64,000 nt of DNA from Thermohalobaculum sp951813525 (GCA_951813525.2 CATOTJ020000003.1:744001-808000); one strand, 5' to 3'. Shown: positions 44,508-52,963, numbered from the stretch's first letter. The notes: generated by a model not told the origin, from the sequence alone. Made by a program: numbers and translations.

Positions 44508-45386
44508 CTAAAATTCGCCGGCCTCGACCTGACGCTGGCGTTCGGCAAACCGGGCGCGATCTTCTTCGCTGAACTCGCCGATGCATGCGGCGCAACTGAC
44601 ACCGGGGTTATAGTCGGCATGGTTACGCCCTTCCTGAGAGACCGGTCGGCCGCAGGCATGGCACATCGTATGCGTGCCCGGCGCCAGCCCATGCTGCACG
44701 GCGACCCGGTCATCGAAGACATAGCATTCACCGTTCCAGGTGCTTTGGGCCTGGGGCACTTCTTCAAGATATTTCAGGATCCCGCCCTTCAGGTGCAGCA
44801 CCTCGGGCACGCCCTGCGACAGCAACCAGCTTGAAGCCTTCTCGCACCGGATGCCGCCGGTGCAGAACATCGCAACCCGTTTGCCGTCCAACGCTTGGCG
44901 ATTGGCCTGCCACCATTCGGGAAAGGCGCTGAAACTTTCGGTGCCGGGATCGATGGCGCCGCGGAAGGTACCGATCCCGACTTCATAATCGTTACGAGTA
45001 TCGATCACGACCGTATCGGGGTCGCCGATCACATCGTTCCAATCCTGCGGTGCCACATAGGTCCCAACCCGGCGCACAGGATCGACCGGCACGCCCAGGG
45101 TGACAATCTCGCGTTTCAGCCGGACCTTCAGGCGGCGAAAGGGTTGCTTTGCAGACCGGCTTTCCTTCCAGTCCAGTTCCGCACAACCAGGCAGACCGCG
45201 AACGTGATCCAGGACCGCGGCAACGCCGGTATCCGGACCCGCGATCGTCCCGTTGATCCCTTCAGGCGCCAGCAGAATCGATCCCCGGACCCGAGCGGCG
45301 GCTGCAACGTCGCGCAATGGCGCGCGCAACCCGTCGGGATCGGCGAAAGGGGTGAAATGATAGAATGCAGCCACCAGATAACTCAT
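44508..45386 (-). CDS. trhO: tRNA uridine(34) hydroxylase (rhodanese-like)
   Basis: A 292-residue protein of the TrhO/YceA family. It has the N-terminal acylphosphatase-like domain (ILLAPEGINGTIAG, then SAKQPFRRLKVRLK), a rhodanese domain with VIDTRNDYEVGIGTFRGA and the active cysteine in MFCTGGIRCEKASSWLL, and a C-terminal zinc-finger-like part (MCHACGRPVSQE and VSCAACIGEF). TrhO uses oxygen to hydroxylate the wobble uridine of certain tRNAs. It is divergent from ffh. Confidence 0.92.
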   Translation of the reverse strand: MSYLVAAFYHFTPFADPDGLRAPLRDVAAAARVRGSILLAPEGINGTIAGPDTGVAAVLDHVRGLPGCAELDWKESRSAKQPFRRLKVRLKREIVTLGVPVDPVRRVGTYVAPQDWNDVIGDPDTVVIDTRNDYEVGIGTFRGAIDPGTESFSAFPEWWQANRQALDGKRVAMFCTGGIRCEKASSWLLSQGVPEVLHLKGGILKYLEEVPQAQSTWNGECYVFDDRVAVQHGLAPGTHTMCHACGRPVSQEGRNHADYNPGVSCAACIGEFSEEDRARFAERQRQVEAGEF

Positions 45387-45455
45387 GGGACCGGCCTATA
45401 GCGCCTGGCGTCCTGATTGACAAAGCCTGCGGGCTGGCGTAATCGGCGCACCGTT

Positions 45456-45496
45456 CCGGAAGTGGTGATACTTCCGGTCCCGGGTGTTGCCCGGGA
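45456..45496 (+). other. tandem hairpins upstream of ffh
   Basis: Two adjacent perfect stems occur in the 198-base gap between trhO and ffh. The first is CCGGAAGT/ACTTCCGG at 45456-45463 and 45470-45477. The second is TCCCGGG/CCCGGGA at 45478-45484 and 45490-45496. They would sit in the ffh leader if transcription starts nearby. They could control ffh or mark a small RNA; no SRP RNA GNRA-tetraloop helix was identified. Confidence 0.55.
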
Positions 45497-45584
45497 TCGC
45501 CGTCGGTCAGCGCAGATGCGCCCACCGGCGCGATTTTCGTTTGGTGTCTGTGCCATCGGTTCGGCACCTGATTGGAGGACCGCG

Positions 45585-47084
45585 ATGTTCGAAGCCTTAT
45601 CAGACCGCCTATCCGGCGTGTTCACCCGGCTGACGGGCAAGGGGGCACTCAGCGAGGACGATGTCAGAACCGCAATGCGCGAAGTGCGCGTCGCGTTGCT
45701 GGAGGCCGACGTTTCGCTGCCGGTCGCGCGCGATTTCATCAAGACGGTCACCGATCAGGCGACGGGTCAATCGGTCCTCAAATCGGTCACGCCTGGCCAG
45801 CAGGTCGTCAAGATCGTCCATGACGCGCTGATCCATGTTCTTGCCGGTGACGATCCGGATCCCGGTAAACTGAAAATCGACAGCCCGCCCGCAACGATCC
45901 TGATGGTCGGCTTGCAGGGGTCGGGTAAAACGACCACGACCGCAAAACTGGCCAGCCGCCTGTCACAGCGCCAAAGCAAGCGCATCCTGATGGCGTCACT
46001 CGACACCCGCCGCCCGGCGGCGATGGAACAATTGGCGGTCCTGGGTCTGCAAATCGGCGTCGACACGCTGCCCATCGTGGCAGGACAGAACCCGGTCGCC
46101 ATCGCCAAACGGGCAAAGCAACAGGCCACTCTTGGCGGCTATGATCTGGTCATGCTGGATACGGCGGGACGCCTGTCCATCGATGACGAGTTGATGGGCG
46201 AGGTCGAGGCCGTACGAGATTTTGCGCAGCCCAACGAAACGCTGCTGGTTGTCGATGGTCTGACCGGGCAGGACGCGGTCCACACCGCCGAAAACTTCGA
46301 CGGGCGTATCGGCATCACCGGCGTGGTTCTGACCCGGATGGACGGGGACGGGCGCGGCGGCGCCGCGCTGTCGATGCGCGCCGTCACCGGCAAACCCATC
46401 AAGTTCGTCGGGCTCGGCGAAAAGATGGATGCGCTGGAGGAATTTCACGCCGAACGTGTCGCAGGCCGCATCCTGGGCATGGGCGACATCGTCAGCCTGG
46501 TCGAAAAAGCGCAGGAGACGATCGAGCAGCAAGAAGCCGAACGCATGATGAAACGGTTCCAAAAGGGCCGCTTCGACATGAACGATCTGCAAAAACAACT
46601 GGAACAGATGATCAGCATGGGCGGGATGGGCGGCATCATGTCGATGCTGCCGGGCGTCGGGAAACTGCAAAAGCAGATGGACCAAGCAGGGATGGACGAC
46701 AAGATCCTGAAGCGTCAGATCGCCATCATCCAGTCGATGACCAAGGAAGAACGCCGCAAGCCCGACCTGATGAAAGCATCGCGCAAAGAGCGGGTCGCCA
46801 AAGGTTCCGGACTGAAAGTTCAGGACGTGAACCAGTTGCTGAAAATGCACCGCCAGATGGCCGATATGATGAAAAAGATCGGCAAAAAGGGCAAACGCGG
46901 CCTGATGGGAATGATGGGCGGCCTGATGGGCGGCAAGGGCGGTATGCCCCCGGGCATGCCCCCCGGTGGACCCGGTGTCCCCGGCGGGTTGCCACCCATG
47001 CCGGGCGGCGCAGGCGGGTTTCCCGGCCTTGGCGGCGGCCAGGCCTTGCCCCCGGGTCTGAGCGGGCTGGGTAAAAAGAAATGA
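45585..47084 (+). CDS. ffh: signal recognition particle protein Ffh
   Basis: A 499-residue SRP GTPase. The N domain (MFEALSDRLSGVFTRLTG) is followed by the G domain with GLQGSGKTTTTAKLASR near residue 108 and MLDTAGRLSIDDELMGE, then the methionine-rich M domain with GGMGGIMSMLPGV. It ends in a long glycine/proline/methionine tail. It binds SRP RNA and signal sequences and docks at FtsY. The start at 45585 follows GGAGGA. It heads a run of translation and ribosome-maturation genes and overlaps the next gene by four bases. Confidence 0.97.
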   Translation: MFEALSDRLSGVFTRLTGKGALSEDDVRTAMREVRVALLEADVSLPVARDFIKTVTDQATGQSVLKSVTPGQQVVKIVHDALIHVLAGDDPDPGKLKIDSPPATILMVGLQGSGKTTTTAKLASRLSQRQSKRILMASLDTRRPAAMEQLAVLGLQIGVDTLPIVAGQNPVAIAKRAKQQATLGGYDLVMLDTAGRLSIDDELMGEVEAVRDFAQPNETLLVVDGLTGQDAVHTAENFDGRIGITGVVLTRMDGDGRGGAALSMRAVTGKPIKFVGLGEKMDALEEFHAERVAGRILGMGDIVSLVEKAQETIEQQEAERMMKRFQKGRFDMNDLQKQLEQMISMGGMGGIMSMLPGVGKLQKQMDQAGMDDKILKRQIAIIQSMTKEERRKPDLMKASRKERVAKGSGLKVQDVNQLLKMHRQMADMMKKIGKKGKRGLMGMMGGLMGGKGGMPPGMPPGGPGVPGGLPPMPGGAGGFPGLGGGQALPPGLSGLGKKK

Positions 47085-47605
47085 TCGAGTTGACCGGCAT
47101 CCCCGTCCTGGAAACGGAACGCCTGATCCTGCGCGGGCCAAAGGCGTCGGACGCCGACGGCTTTGTTGGCTTCATGATGTCCAAACGTTCGGAATATGTC
47201 GGCGGCCATGTGTCCCAGGGCAAGGCATGGCGCGAATTCGCCAAGGAAATCGGCCACTGGCTGATCCGCGATTTCGGCATGTGGGCAGTGACGATGAAAG
47301 GCGACGACACCTGCTTAGGCTATGTCGGGTGCTGGTATCCGGACGGCTGGCCGGAAAATGAACTGGGCTGGACATTGTGGGAAGCGGCCGAAGGTAAGGG
47401 GATCGGCTTCGAGGCCGCGACGGCCGCGCGAACCCATGCCTATGACACGCTCGGCTGGACCACGGCCGTCAGCTATATCGACCGGCCGAACCACCGGTCC
47501 ATAGCCTTGGCCGAACGGCTGGGTTGTACCCGCGACCGCGGCGCCGCAACCCCGGACGGTGATGACTGCCTGGTCTACCGCCATCCAAGGCCGGAGGATC
47601 TGTGA
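47081..47605 (+). CDS. GNAT-family acetyltransferase
   Basis: A 174-residue GNAT protein of the RimJ/RimL type: IPVLETERLILRGPKASDA at the start, ENELGWTLWEAAEGKGIGFE for acetyl-CoA binding, and YIDRPNHRSIALAERLGCTR at the end. It overlaps ffh by ATGA and the chorismate mutase gene by one base, so it is translated as part of the operon. N-terminal acetylation of a protein is a possible role, but the target is unknown. Confidence 0.88.
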   Translation: MIELTGIPVLETERLILRGPKASDADGFVGFMMSKRSEYVGGHVSQGKAWREFAKEIGHWLIRDFGMWAVTMKGDDTCLGYVGCWYPDGWPENELGWTLWEAAEGKGIGFEAATAARTHAYDTLGWTTAVSYIDRPNHRSIALAERLGCTRDRGAATPDGDDCLVYRHPRPEDL

Positions 47606-47901
47606 TGTCCGACGATGCCGCCCGTGCCCAGGCCCTGTTGGCCGATCTGCGTCAGTCGATCGACAATCTGGATGCCGTGCTGGTCCATACATTAGCGGAG
47701 CGCTTTCGCTGCACCCAAACGGTCGGCCAATTGAAGGCCGAACACACCCTGCCCCCGTCCGACCCGGCCCGCGAAGCCCGCCAGATCGAGCGGCTGGAGC
47801 GGATGTGCGCGGAAAGCGGACTGGATCCCGAGTTCGCCAAAAAATTCCAGCGGTTCATCATCGACGAGGTGATCCGCCACCACCACCAGTTTCAGAAATA
47901 G
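47605..47901 (+). CDS. chorismate mutase (AroQ-type)
   Basis: A 98-residue all-helical protein of the AroQ class: LRQSIDNLDAVLVHTLAERF with the N-terminal arginine, TVGQLKAEHTLPPSDPAREA with the active-site lysine and arginine pattern, and FQRFIIDEVIRHHHQ at the end. It converts chorismate to prephenate for phenylalanine and tyrosine synthesis. I start at ATG 47605, seven to eight bases after GGAGG and overlapping the GNAT stop (TGATG); a GTG at 47602 is also possible. Presence in the ffh-rpsP operon is common in this group. Confidence 0.88.
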   Translation: MSDDAARAQALLADLRQSIDNLDAVLVHTLAERFRCTQTVGQLKAEHTLPPSDPAREARQIERLERMCAESGLDPEFAKKFQRFIIDEVIRHHHQFQK

Positions 47902-47945
47902 CCTCGGGCCTGACCCGCGGCACCGCCATACCAAGGAGAAAACCA

Positions 47946-48365
47946 ATGGCAATGAAGATCAGACTGTCCCGCGGCGGATCGAAAAAACGCCCGTTCTATC
48001 GCATTGTTGCAGCCGACAGCCGCATGCCGCGCGATGGCCGCTATCTCGAAAAGCTGGGCGTCTATAATCCGCTGCTGCCGAAAGATTCCGAAGACCGGGT
48101 CAAGATGGATATGGACCGGGTCAAGCACTGGCTGGAAAATGGGGCGCAGCCGACCGACCGGATCAGCCGTTTGCTGGAAGCCGCCGGCGTTCTAGACGCA
48201 AAAAAGCGCAACAACCCGAACAAGGCCGAGCCAGGCGACAAGGCCAAAGCCCGCGCAGAAGAAAAGGCTGCGGCTATCGCGGCAGCCGAAGAAGCCGCCA
48301 AGGCCCCCGCTGAAGAGCCTGCTGAAGAGCCCGCCGAAGAAGCGGCTGAAGAAACAGCCGAATAA
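47946..48365 (+). CDS. rpsP: 30S ribosomal protein S16
   Basis: A 139-residue S16. The first 80 residues carry the family core MKIRLSRGGSKKRPFYRIVA, DGRYLEKLGVYNPL and VKHWLENGAQPTD. A long tail of alanine, glutamate and lysine follows, ending in EEPAEEAAEETAE, which is an extension often seen in alphaproteobacteria. The start at 47946 follows AAGGAG. The DNA of the tail contains short near-repeats of GCTGAAGAG type. Confidence 0.97.
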   Translation: MAMKIRLSRGGSKKRPFYRIVAADSRMPRDGRYLEKLGVYNPLLPKDSEDRVKMDMDRVKHWLENGAQPTDRISRLLEAAGVLDAKKRNNPNKAEPGDKAKARAEEKAAAIAAAEEAAKAPAEEPAEEPAEEAAEETAE

Positions 48366-48377
48366 GGCGCCCGATTG

Positions 48378-48403
48378 CCGCCCGGTGTATGGGCACCGGG
48401 CGG
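48378..48403 (+). terminator. hairpin after rpsP
   Basis: CCGCCCGGTG (48378-48387) and CACCGGGCGG (48394-48403) form a perfect 10-bp stem with a six-base loop, 13 bases past the rpsP stop. No T run follows, so it may reduce rather than end transcription into the genes downstream. Confidence 0.6.
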
Positions 48404-48512
48404 GGCCCCTGCCCTCGCGCCCCGAGGTCTTTGAAAACCGAAGAAGGGGCTGCGGCAACAAAGGCAATTCAATGACCCGCCGTCCGCGGCCGAGGATTTT
48501 CGGGAAACGTTC

Positions 48513-49289
48513 ATGACAGTTTCGGAAAAGGTTGCCCTGGTCACCGGTTGCGGGTCGCCCGACGGCATCGGCGCCGCTTGCGCCCGGGCGCTGGCCCGGC
48601 ACGGGGCAACAGTCATCCTGACCGATCGCAGCGGCGATGATGCTGCGACCGTTGCCGCCGGGATCGATGGCGCGGTCGAGGCCCGACAACTCGATGTGAC
48701 GAGGCGCGGCGACATCGATGAGACTGTTTCAGCGATCCTGTCGGACCATGGCCGCCTGGATATTCTGGTCAACAATGCCGGGACGTCGGCGGGGGCGAAA
48801 CCGTTCCTGGAAATCACGGACGAAGACTGGGCCAACGGTTTCGCGATCAACGTCAAAGGCACCGCCGATTGCTGCCAGGCGGCGATTCCGGCCCTGTGCA
48901 GAACCGAAGGCGTCATCATCAACATGTCGTCCATGGTCGGCATCGGCGCCCAGCGTGCGTTTGGCGCCTATACATCGACCAAACATGCATTGATCGGTAT
49001 GACCAAGACAATCGCCGCCGAGTTTGGGCCGCAAGGGCTGCGTTGCGTTGCCGTTTGCCCCGGGTTCATCGCCACCGAATTCCACGAGAACGTCAACCGT
49101 CGCATGGCCGCCGAACAGGGGTTGAGCCTGGAAGATATCCACGCCCAGCGCTATGAGACCGTCGCGCTCCGCCGTTCCGGCACACCGGACGAGGTCGGCG
49201 AACTTGTCGCCTTTGTCGCCGGGCCGGGCGGCGCCTATATCACCGGAGTTGCGCTGCCCGTGACCGGCGGCGTGCAGATGGGGCTGTAG
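48513..49289 (+). CDS. short-chain dehydrogenase/reductase
   Basis: A 258-residue SDR. The cofactor loop reads VTGCGSPDGIGAACARALA, then DILVNNAGTSAGAK, the catalytic serine in MSSMVGIG, the YXXXK motif in GAYTSTKHALIGM, and a C-terminal AYITGVALPVTGG. The aspartate in LTDRSG after strand 2 suggests NAD preference. It sits between rpsP and rimM, which are usually adjacent or nearly so, so it is an insertion into a conserved operon. Its substrate is unknown. Confidence 0.88.
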   Translation: MTVSEKVALVTGCGSPDGIGAACARALARHGATVILTDRSGDDAATVAAGIDGAVEARQLDVTRRGDIDETVSAILSDHGRLDILVNNAGTSAGAKPFLEITDEDWANGFAINVKGTADCCQAAIPALCRTEGVIINMSSMVGIGAQRAFGAYTSTKHALIGMTKTIAAEFGPQGLRCVAVCPGFIATEFHENVNRRMAAEQGLSLEDIHAQRYETVALRRSGTPDEVGELVAFVAGPGGAYITGVALPVTGGVQMGL

Positions 49290-49322
49290 GGATGTCACGC
49301 CAAGCAAAGCTTCGATGAGCTG

Positions 49323-49838
49323 ATGAACCGCGACCAAGTTCAGGATCTGATCTGCGTTGGAGCGATCGCCGGGGCGTTCGGGGTGCGGGGCGAGGTGCGG
49401 GTGAAATCCTTCTGCGCCAATCCCAAGGATATCGCGTCGTTCTCTCCGCTATCGACCAAAGACGGGCGCGGGTTCGAGGTGAAAATCACGCGCCCCGTCA
49501 AAGACGGATTTGCGGCCCGGCTTTCGGGCGTCGCGACCCGGGAGGATGCCGAGGCGTTGAGAGGCACGGCCCTTTTTGCCCCGCGCGACCGATTGCCGGT
49601 GCTGCCGGATGACGAGTTCTACCATGCCGACCTGATCGGCCTGACTGTCGTGGACACGGGCGGCGCCGACCTGGGCCGGGTCCGGGCCGTGCACGATTTT
49701 GGGGCCGGGGATGTTTTGGATGTGCAAGGGAAGACCGAACACATGATCCCCTTCACCCGCGCCGCCGTGCCAACTGTCGATCTGACGGCTGGGCGTGTCG
49801 TCGTGGATCTGTCCGAAGACGATGGCGGCGATGACTGA
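49323..49838 (+). CDS. rimM: ribosome maturation factor RimM
   Basis: A 171-residue RimM. The N-terminal domain starts ICVGAIAGAFGVRGEVRVKS, and the C-terminal PRC-barrel has DEFYHADLIGLTVVDTGG and GDVLDVQGKTEHMIPFT. It helps mature the 30S head by binding S19 and 16S rRNA. It overlaps the following small ORF by eight bases. Confidence 0.95.
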   Translation: MNRDQVQDLICVGAIAGAFGVRGEVRVKSFCANPKDIASFSPLSTKDGRGFEVKITRPVKDGFAARLSGVATREDAEALRGTALFAPRDRLPVLPDDEFYHADLIGLTVVDTGGADLGRVRAVHDFGAGDVLDVQGKTEHMIPFTRAAVPTVDLTAGRVVVDLSEDDGGDD

Positions 49839-50088
49839 CCTTGCTGCCGCGCTGGAGCGGGTCGGCGACCAGCACGGTTTTGCCGCCTTCATCGATGTCC
49901 TGCGCCGTGACATCACAATCGCTGCGCGCGATCCTGACGACCGCGCCGCAACGCAATTGGACCCATTGCTGGCGGGGATGGCCCGGTGGGCTGCCTCGCC
50001 CGTGGCCAAAGCCGCCGTCGATGGCACCAATCCCTGGCAGGCAGCCGCACGGTTGCTGGTCGCCGGATATGTGGGGCCTGACAATTGA
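49831..50088 (+). CDS. small hypothetical protein in the rimM-trmD interval
   Basis: An 85-residue protein beginning MTDLAAALERVGDQHGFAAF, likely helical, with no recognised domain. It starts at 49831, overlapping the rimM stop by eight bases, and ends with YVGPDN. Codon third positions are GC-rich like neighbours, so it is probably real. It may be translated by coupling to rimM. Confidence 0.6.
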   Translation: MTDLAAALERVGDQHGFAAFIDVLRRDITIAARDPDDRAATQLDPLLAGMARWAASPVAKAAVDGTNPWQAAARLLVAGYVGPDN

Positions 50089-50252
50089 GTTTGTTCGTTC
50101 GCAGCGAAGACAAGACAGCGCGGTATAACGCCGTGCCCGTCCTCTCACACATGGAGCACCCTGACACCACCGAGCACGCCACGAACGCCATCGCCCTGTT
50201 GCAAAGCCGTGCCGCAGCGGCAGTGGACGCCGCCCGGATCGCCGATGTCTGA
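50085..50252 (+). CDS. possible very small protein upstream of trmD
   Basis: An open frame of 55 residues from TTG 50085 overlaps the previous stop by a few bases and ends at TGA 50250-50252, overlapping the trmD start. Its translation has normal composition, with KTARYNAVPVLSHMEHPDTT and a helical AIALLQSRAAAAVDAARIA. Third positions are strongly GC-rich, as in true genes here. The start is unsure; an ATG within the frame near 50151 would give a shorter product. No family was recognised. Confidence 0.45.
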   Translation: MSLFVRSEDKTARYNAVPVLSHMEHPDTTEHATNAIALLQSRAAAAVDAARIADV

Positions 50253-51108
50253 CCGCGCCCCGCCCAAACCGCGTTCGGCAGGCATGTTCCAGCCGGTCCT
50301 CTCGGATCGGCCCCGCCCGCTGATGCAGGACCGGCGCAGGCCCGATGCCTTCCAGACAAAACCGGTCACGTTGTTCCCCGATCTCTTCCCCGGTCCGCTG
50401 GCAGAGGGGTTGACCGGCAAGGCGCTGCAAGACGGTCTTTGGTCCTGCGAACCCATTGATATCAGGCGCTTTGCGACTGACCGGCATCGGACTGTCGATG
50501 ACACGCCCGCAGGCGGCGGAGCGGGCATGGTTATGAAGCCTGACATCGTCGCAAAAGCGCTGGACTTCGCGGCGAAGGGTGTTGTAGACGACCGCTCTCT
50601 CTGGCCGGTTTTATATCTGTCGCCCCGTGGACGGGCGCTGACACAAAGCAGGGTCGAGGAGATGGCGGCTGGACAGGGGCTTACGCTTTTGTGCGGGCGC
50701 TATGAAGGCGTGGACCAACGGGTTCTGGACGCGCGCGGGGTCGAGGAAATCTCGATCGGCGACTATGTCCTGACAGGCGGCGAGATGGCCGCCATGGTCC
50801 TGCTGGATGCCGTGATCCGGTTACGCCCAGGGGTTCTGGGCAATGCCGCGAGCACGCAGGAAGAGAGCTTTTCGCGGGGGCTTCTGGAGCATCCGCATTA
50901 CACACGGCCCCAGGTCTGGGAGGGGCGCGCGATACCCGAAGTGCTTCTTTCGGGGCATCACGCGAAGATCGCCGAATGGCGGGCTGACCAGGCCGAAAGG
51001 CTGACACGGGAACGTCGTCCCGACCTCTGGTCCGTCTACGAGACGGGTGAAGCCCCAGAGCAATCGGACGCGGACAACAAACGCCGCAAAGGCGAGCAAA
51101 AGGAATGA
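50245..51108 (+). CDS. trmD: tRNA (guanine-N1)-methyltransferase
   Basis: A 287-residue TrmD that methylates G37 of tRNAs. After a 35-residue N-terminal extension rich in proline and arginine, the SPOUT domain starts at VTLFPDLFPGPLAEG, then LLCGRYEGVDQRVLDARGVE and SIGDYVLTGGEMAAMVLLDA form the trefoil knot and SAM site, and LLSGHHAKIAEWR follows. The extension is usual for this bacterial group. The ATG at 50245 is chosen over the in-frame start at 50209. It lies directly upstream of rplS. Confidence 0.95.
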   Translation: MSDRAPPKPRSAGMFQPVLSDRPRPLMQDRRRPDAFQTKPVTLFPDLFPGPLAEGLTGKALQDGLWSCEPIDIRRFATDRHRTVDDTPAGGGAGMVMKPDIVAKALDFAAKGVVDDRSLWPVLYLSPRGRALTQSRVEEMAAGQGLTLLCGRYEGVDQRVLDARGVEEISIGDYVLTGGEMAAMVLLDAVIRLRPGVLGNAASTQEESFSRGLLEHPHYTRPQVWEGRAIPEVLLSGHHAKIAEWRADQAERLTRERRPDLWSVYETGEAPEQSDADNKRRKGEQKE

Positions 51109-51112
51109 AACG

Positions 51113-51505
51113 ATGAACCTGCTTCAGCAGTTGGAAGCCGAGCACGTCGCCGAACTCGGCAAGGAAAACCCGGACTTCGCACCAGGCGACACGATCCGGG
51201 TCGGCTATAAGGTTACGGAAGGCACGCGGACCCGTGTGCAGAACTATGAAGGGGTCTGCATTTCCCGCCGTGGCGGCGCGAACCTGGGCGCAAGCTTTAC
51301 GGTCCGTAAAATCTCGTTTGGTGAAGGTGTCGAGCGTATTTTCCCGCTCCACTCACCCAATATCGACGCAATCACGGTGGTGCGGCGCGGCAAGGTCCGG
51401 CGCGCAAAGCTGTACTATCTGCGTCAGCGCCGCGGAAAATCGGCCCGTATCGTCGAAAAGACAAACTACCGTCCGAAAAAGGACGCCGGGGCGTCCGCGA
51501 AATAG
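51113..51505 (+). CDS. rplS: 50S ribosomal protein L19
   Basis: A 130-residue L19: MNLLQQLEAEHVAELGKENP, then FAPGDTIRVGYKVTEGTRTR, NYEGVCISRRGGANLGASF, and VRRAKLYYLRQRRGKSARI. It lies at the 30S-50S interface. It starts four bases after the trmD stop and is followed by a clear terminator, so it ends the ffh-rplS run. Confidence 0.97.
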   Translation: MNLLQQLEAEHVAELGKENPDFAPGDTIRVGYKVTEGTRTRVQNYEGVCISRRGGANLGASFTVRKISFGEGVERIFPLHSPNIDAITVVRRGKVRRAKLYYLRQRRGKSARIVEKTNYRPKKDAGASAK

Positions 51506-51544
51506 CTGAGAACGCGACCGAGGCGATCGGTTTGAAGAGATCTC

Positions 51545-51569
51545 AAGGGCGGCGGTAGCCGCCCTTTTT
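51545..51569 (+). terminator. Rho-independent terminator after rplS
   Basis: AAGGGCGGC (51545-51553) and GCCGCCCTT (51558-51566) form a perfect stem around GGTA, followed directly by TTT. This is the clearest intrinsic terminator in the window. Confidence 0.9.
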
Positions 51570-51680
51570 CGTTTCAGGACCATAAACCGACCGCGATACC
51601 GGCGTCACTGATCGCGCAGCTTGTTACACGCGCCGCTGCCCGATCACAGGCGCGTGCCGCCTGAACTTTTCAGATCGTCT

Positions 51681-52366
51681 TCAATCCGGGGTTCGACCGG
51701 GGTCAACGGGGTCAACGGGGTCATTGCCACCGCTATAGATAACCGGCCTGTCGGTTAAAACGGTATCATTACCGAACCAGCGATTGACCATGCAGAAAGC
51801 CGCAGTTCCATCGGCCGCATCGTTGCCGGTGACTGTTGTGTCACGAGTACTGGTTTCCGCAAATGTGGTGCCGCGGGTCTTGGTTCCGGTGACCGTCGTT
51901 CCTCTGCTGCGTTTTGGCAGGGCGACAGAGCCGCGCTTCGCGGCTTCGCTGCCGGACTTGCGGAGGAAATTGCCAGTGTTAACGCGCGGTTTGGTGTCGA
52001 CGCGCAGATTGACCAGGGCGCACGGCGTATTGCCTTTCGACCAACTGCGGCCATCTGGAATTATTGGTCCGTGTCTTTTCCTGTGCCGACATCTCGCCGT
52101 TCCAACCGGTTTTGATATTGCCGTCGTTGTCGATCAGGGTTTCGATCTTTTGGCAGAAGAAGAGGCTCTCGTGAAAGTCGGTTTCCAGCACGTCCGCGTG
52201 CAAGCTTGCGCCGCTCGGGATCTCGACTATCTCGGCCTTTGCCGGGCCGGATAGGGCGAGGCTGGGTGCGTAATAGTTTGAATAACGGGCTCCCTTGGGC
52301 ATCAATCGCCCGTCGAGATGATGCCCCCAATTGCACGATGCCCAGACGGTACCGTCAAAATCGGCG
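51681..52366 (-). pseudogene. frameshifted remnant of an unknown gene downstream of recR
   Basis: On the minus strand two adjoining frames both look coding. From 52360 to about 52060 one frame reads DGTVWASCNWGHHLDG, MPKGARYSNYYAPSLALSG, ETDFHESLFFCQKIETLIDN and DGNIKTGWNGE. From about 52045 to 51681 the next frame reads NTPCALVNLRVDTKPRVNTG, TTVTGTKTRGTTFAET and NRWFGNDTVLTDRPVIYSGG, ending DPVDPVDPGRTPD. Both have GC-rich third positions. A single frameshift near 52045-52090 would join them into a protein of about 225 residues. A clean start was not found just after the recR stop, so the 5' end may be lost too. No family was recognised. Confidence 0.5.
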
Positions 52367-52963
52367 CTATATCGCCTTGCGCGCGGACAAGGCGGCAGAG
52401 ATTGTACCGTCATCCAGATAGTCCAACTCCCCGCCGATCGGTACGCCCTTGGCAAGGGATGTGACTGCGGCGCCGGTGCCTTCAAGATATTCGGCGATGA
52501 CATGCGCTGTCGTCTGGCCGTCAATCGTTGCGTTCAGGGCCAGGATAACTTCAGAGATCTGATCCGAACGCACACGGGCCGACAATTCGGGGATCCGCAG
52601 CGTTTCCGGCGTCACACCGTCCAGTGCCGACAAGAGACCGCCCAACACATGATAGCGGCCACGAAAGACCCCGGCCCGCTCCATCGCCCACAAATCGGCC
52701 ACGTCGCCAACGACACAGATCATGCCGTTGGCCCGGCGCGGATCGGTGCAGATTTCACAAATTTCAGTTGTTGCGAGGTTATCGCAGATGCGGCAGGTCC
52801 GGACCGACTCGACCACTGCGCCCATCGCCTGAACCAAGGGGTCGAGAAGGCGCTCGCGGCGTTTCACCAGATGCAGTGCCGCGCGGCGGGCCGAGCGCGG
52901 GCCCAGCCCCGGCAGCTTGGCCAACAGCTCGATCATGCGCTCGATTTCGGCGCCACCGCTCAT
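52367..52963 (-). CDS. recR: recombination mediator protein RecR
   Basis: A 198-residue RecR: helix-hairpin-helix ELLAKLPGLGPRSARRAA, the four-cysteine zinc motif in CRICDNLATTEICEICTDP, and the Toprim domain with MICVVGDVADLWAMERAG and EVILALNATIDGQTTAHVI. It loads RecA at gaps with RecF/RecO. The start at 52963 (MSGGAEIERM) is preferred over the in-frame 53053. There is no dnaX or ybaB directly upstream here, which is the more common neighbourhood. Confidence 0.96.
   Translation of the reverse strand: MSGGAEIERMIELLAKLPGLGPRSARRAALHLVKRRERLLDPLVQAMGAVVESVRTCRICDNLATTEICEICTDPRRANGMICVVGDVADLWAMERAGVFRGRYHVLGGLLSALDGVTPETLRIPELSARVRSDQISEVILALNATIDGQTTAHVIAEYLEGTGAAVTSLAKGVPIGGELDYLDDGTISAALSARKAI

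Noticed and set aside
45417..45584. SRP RNA gene upstream of ffh
   Set aside because: The two hairpins there do not match the conserved SRP RNA helix 8 pattern, so only hairpins are reported.
51784..52254. Plus-strand open frame of 156 codons
   Set aside because: It lies opposite the two coding-like minus-strand frames, and its translation has the valine/leucine/arginine-rich look of an antisense shadow.
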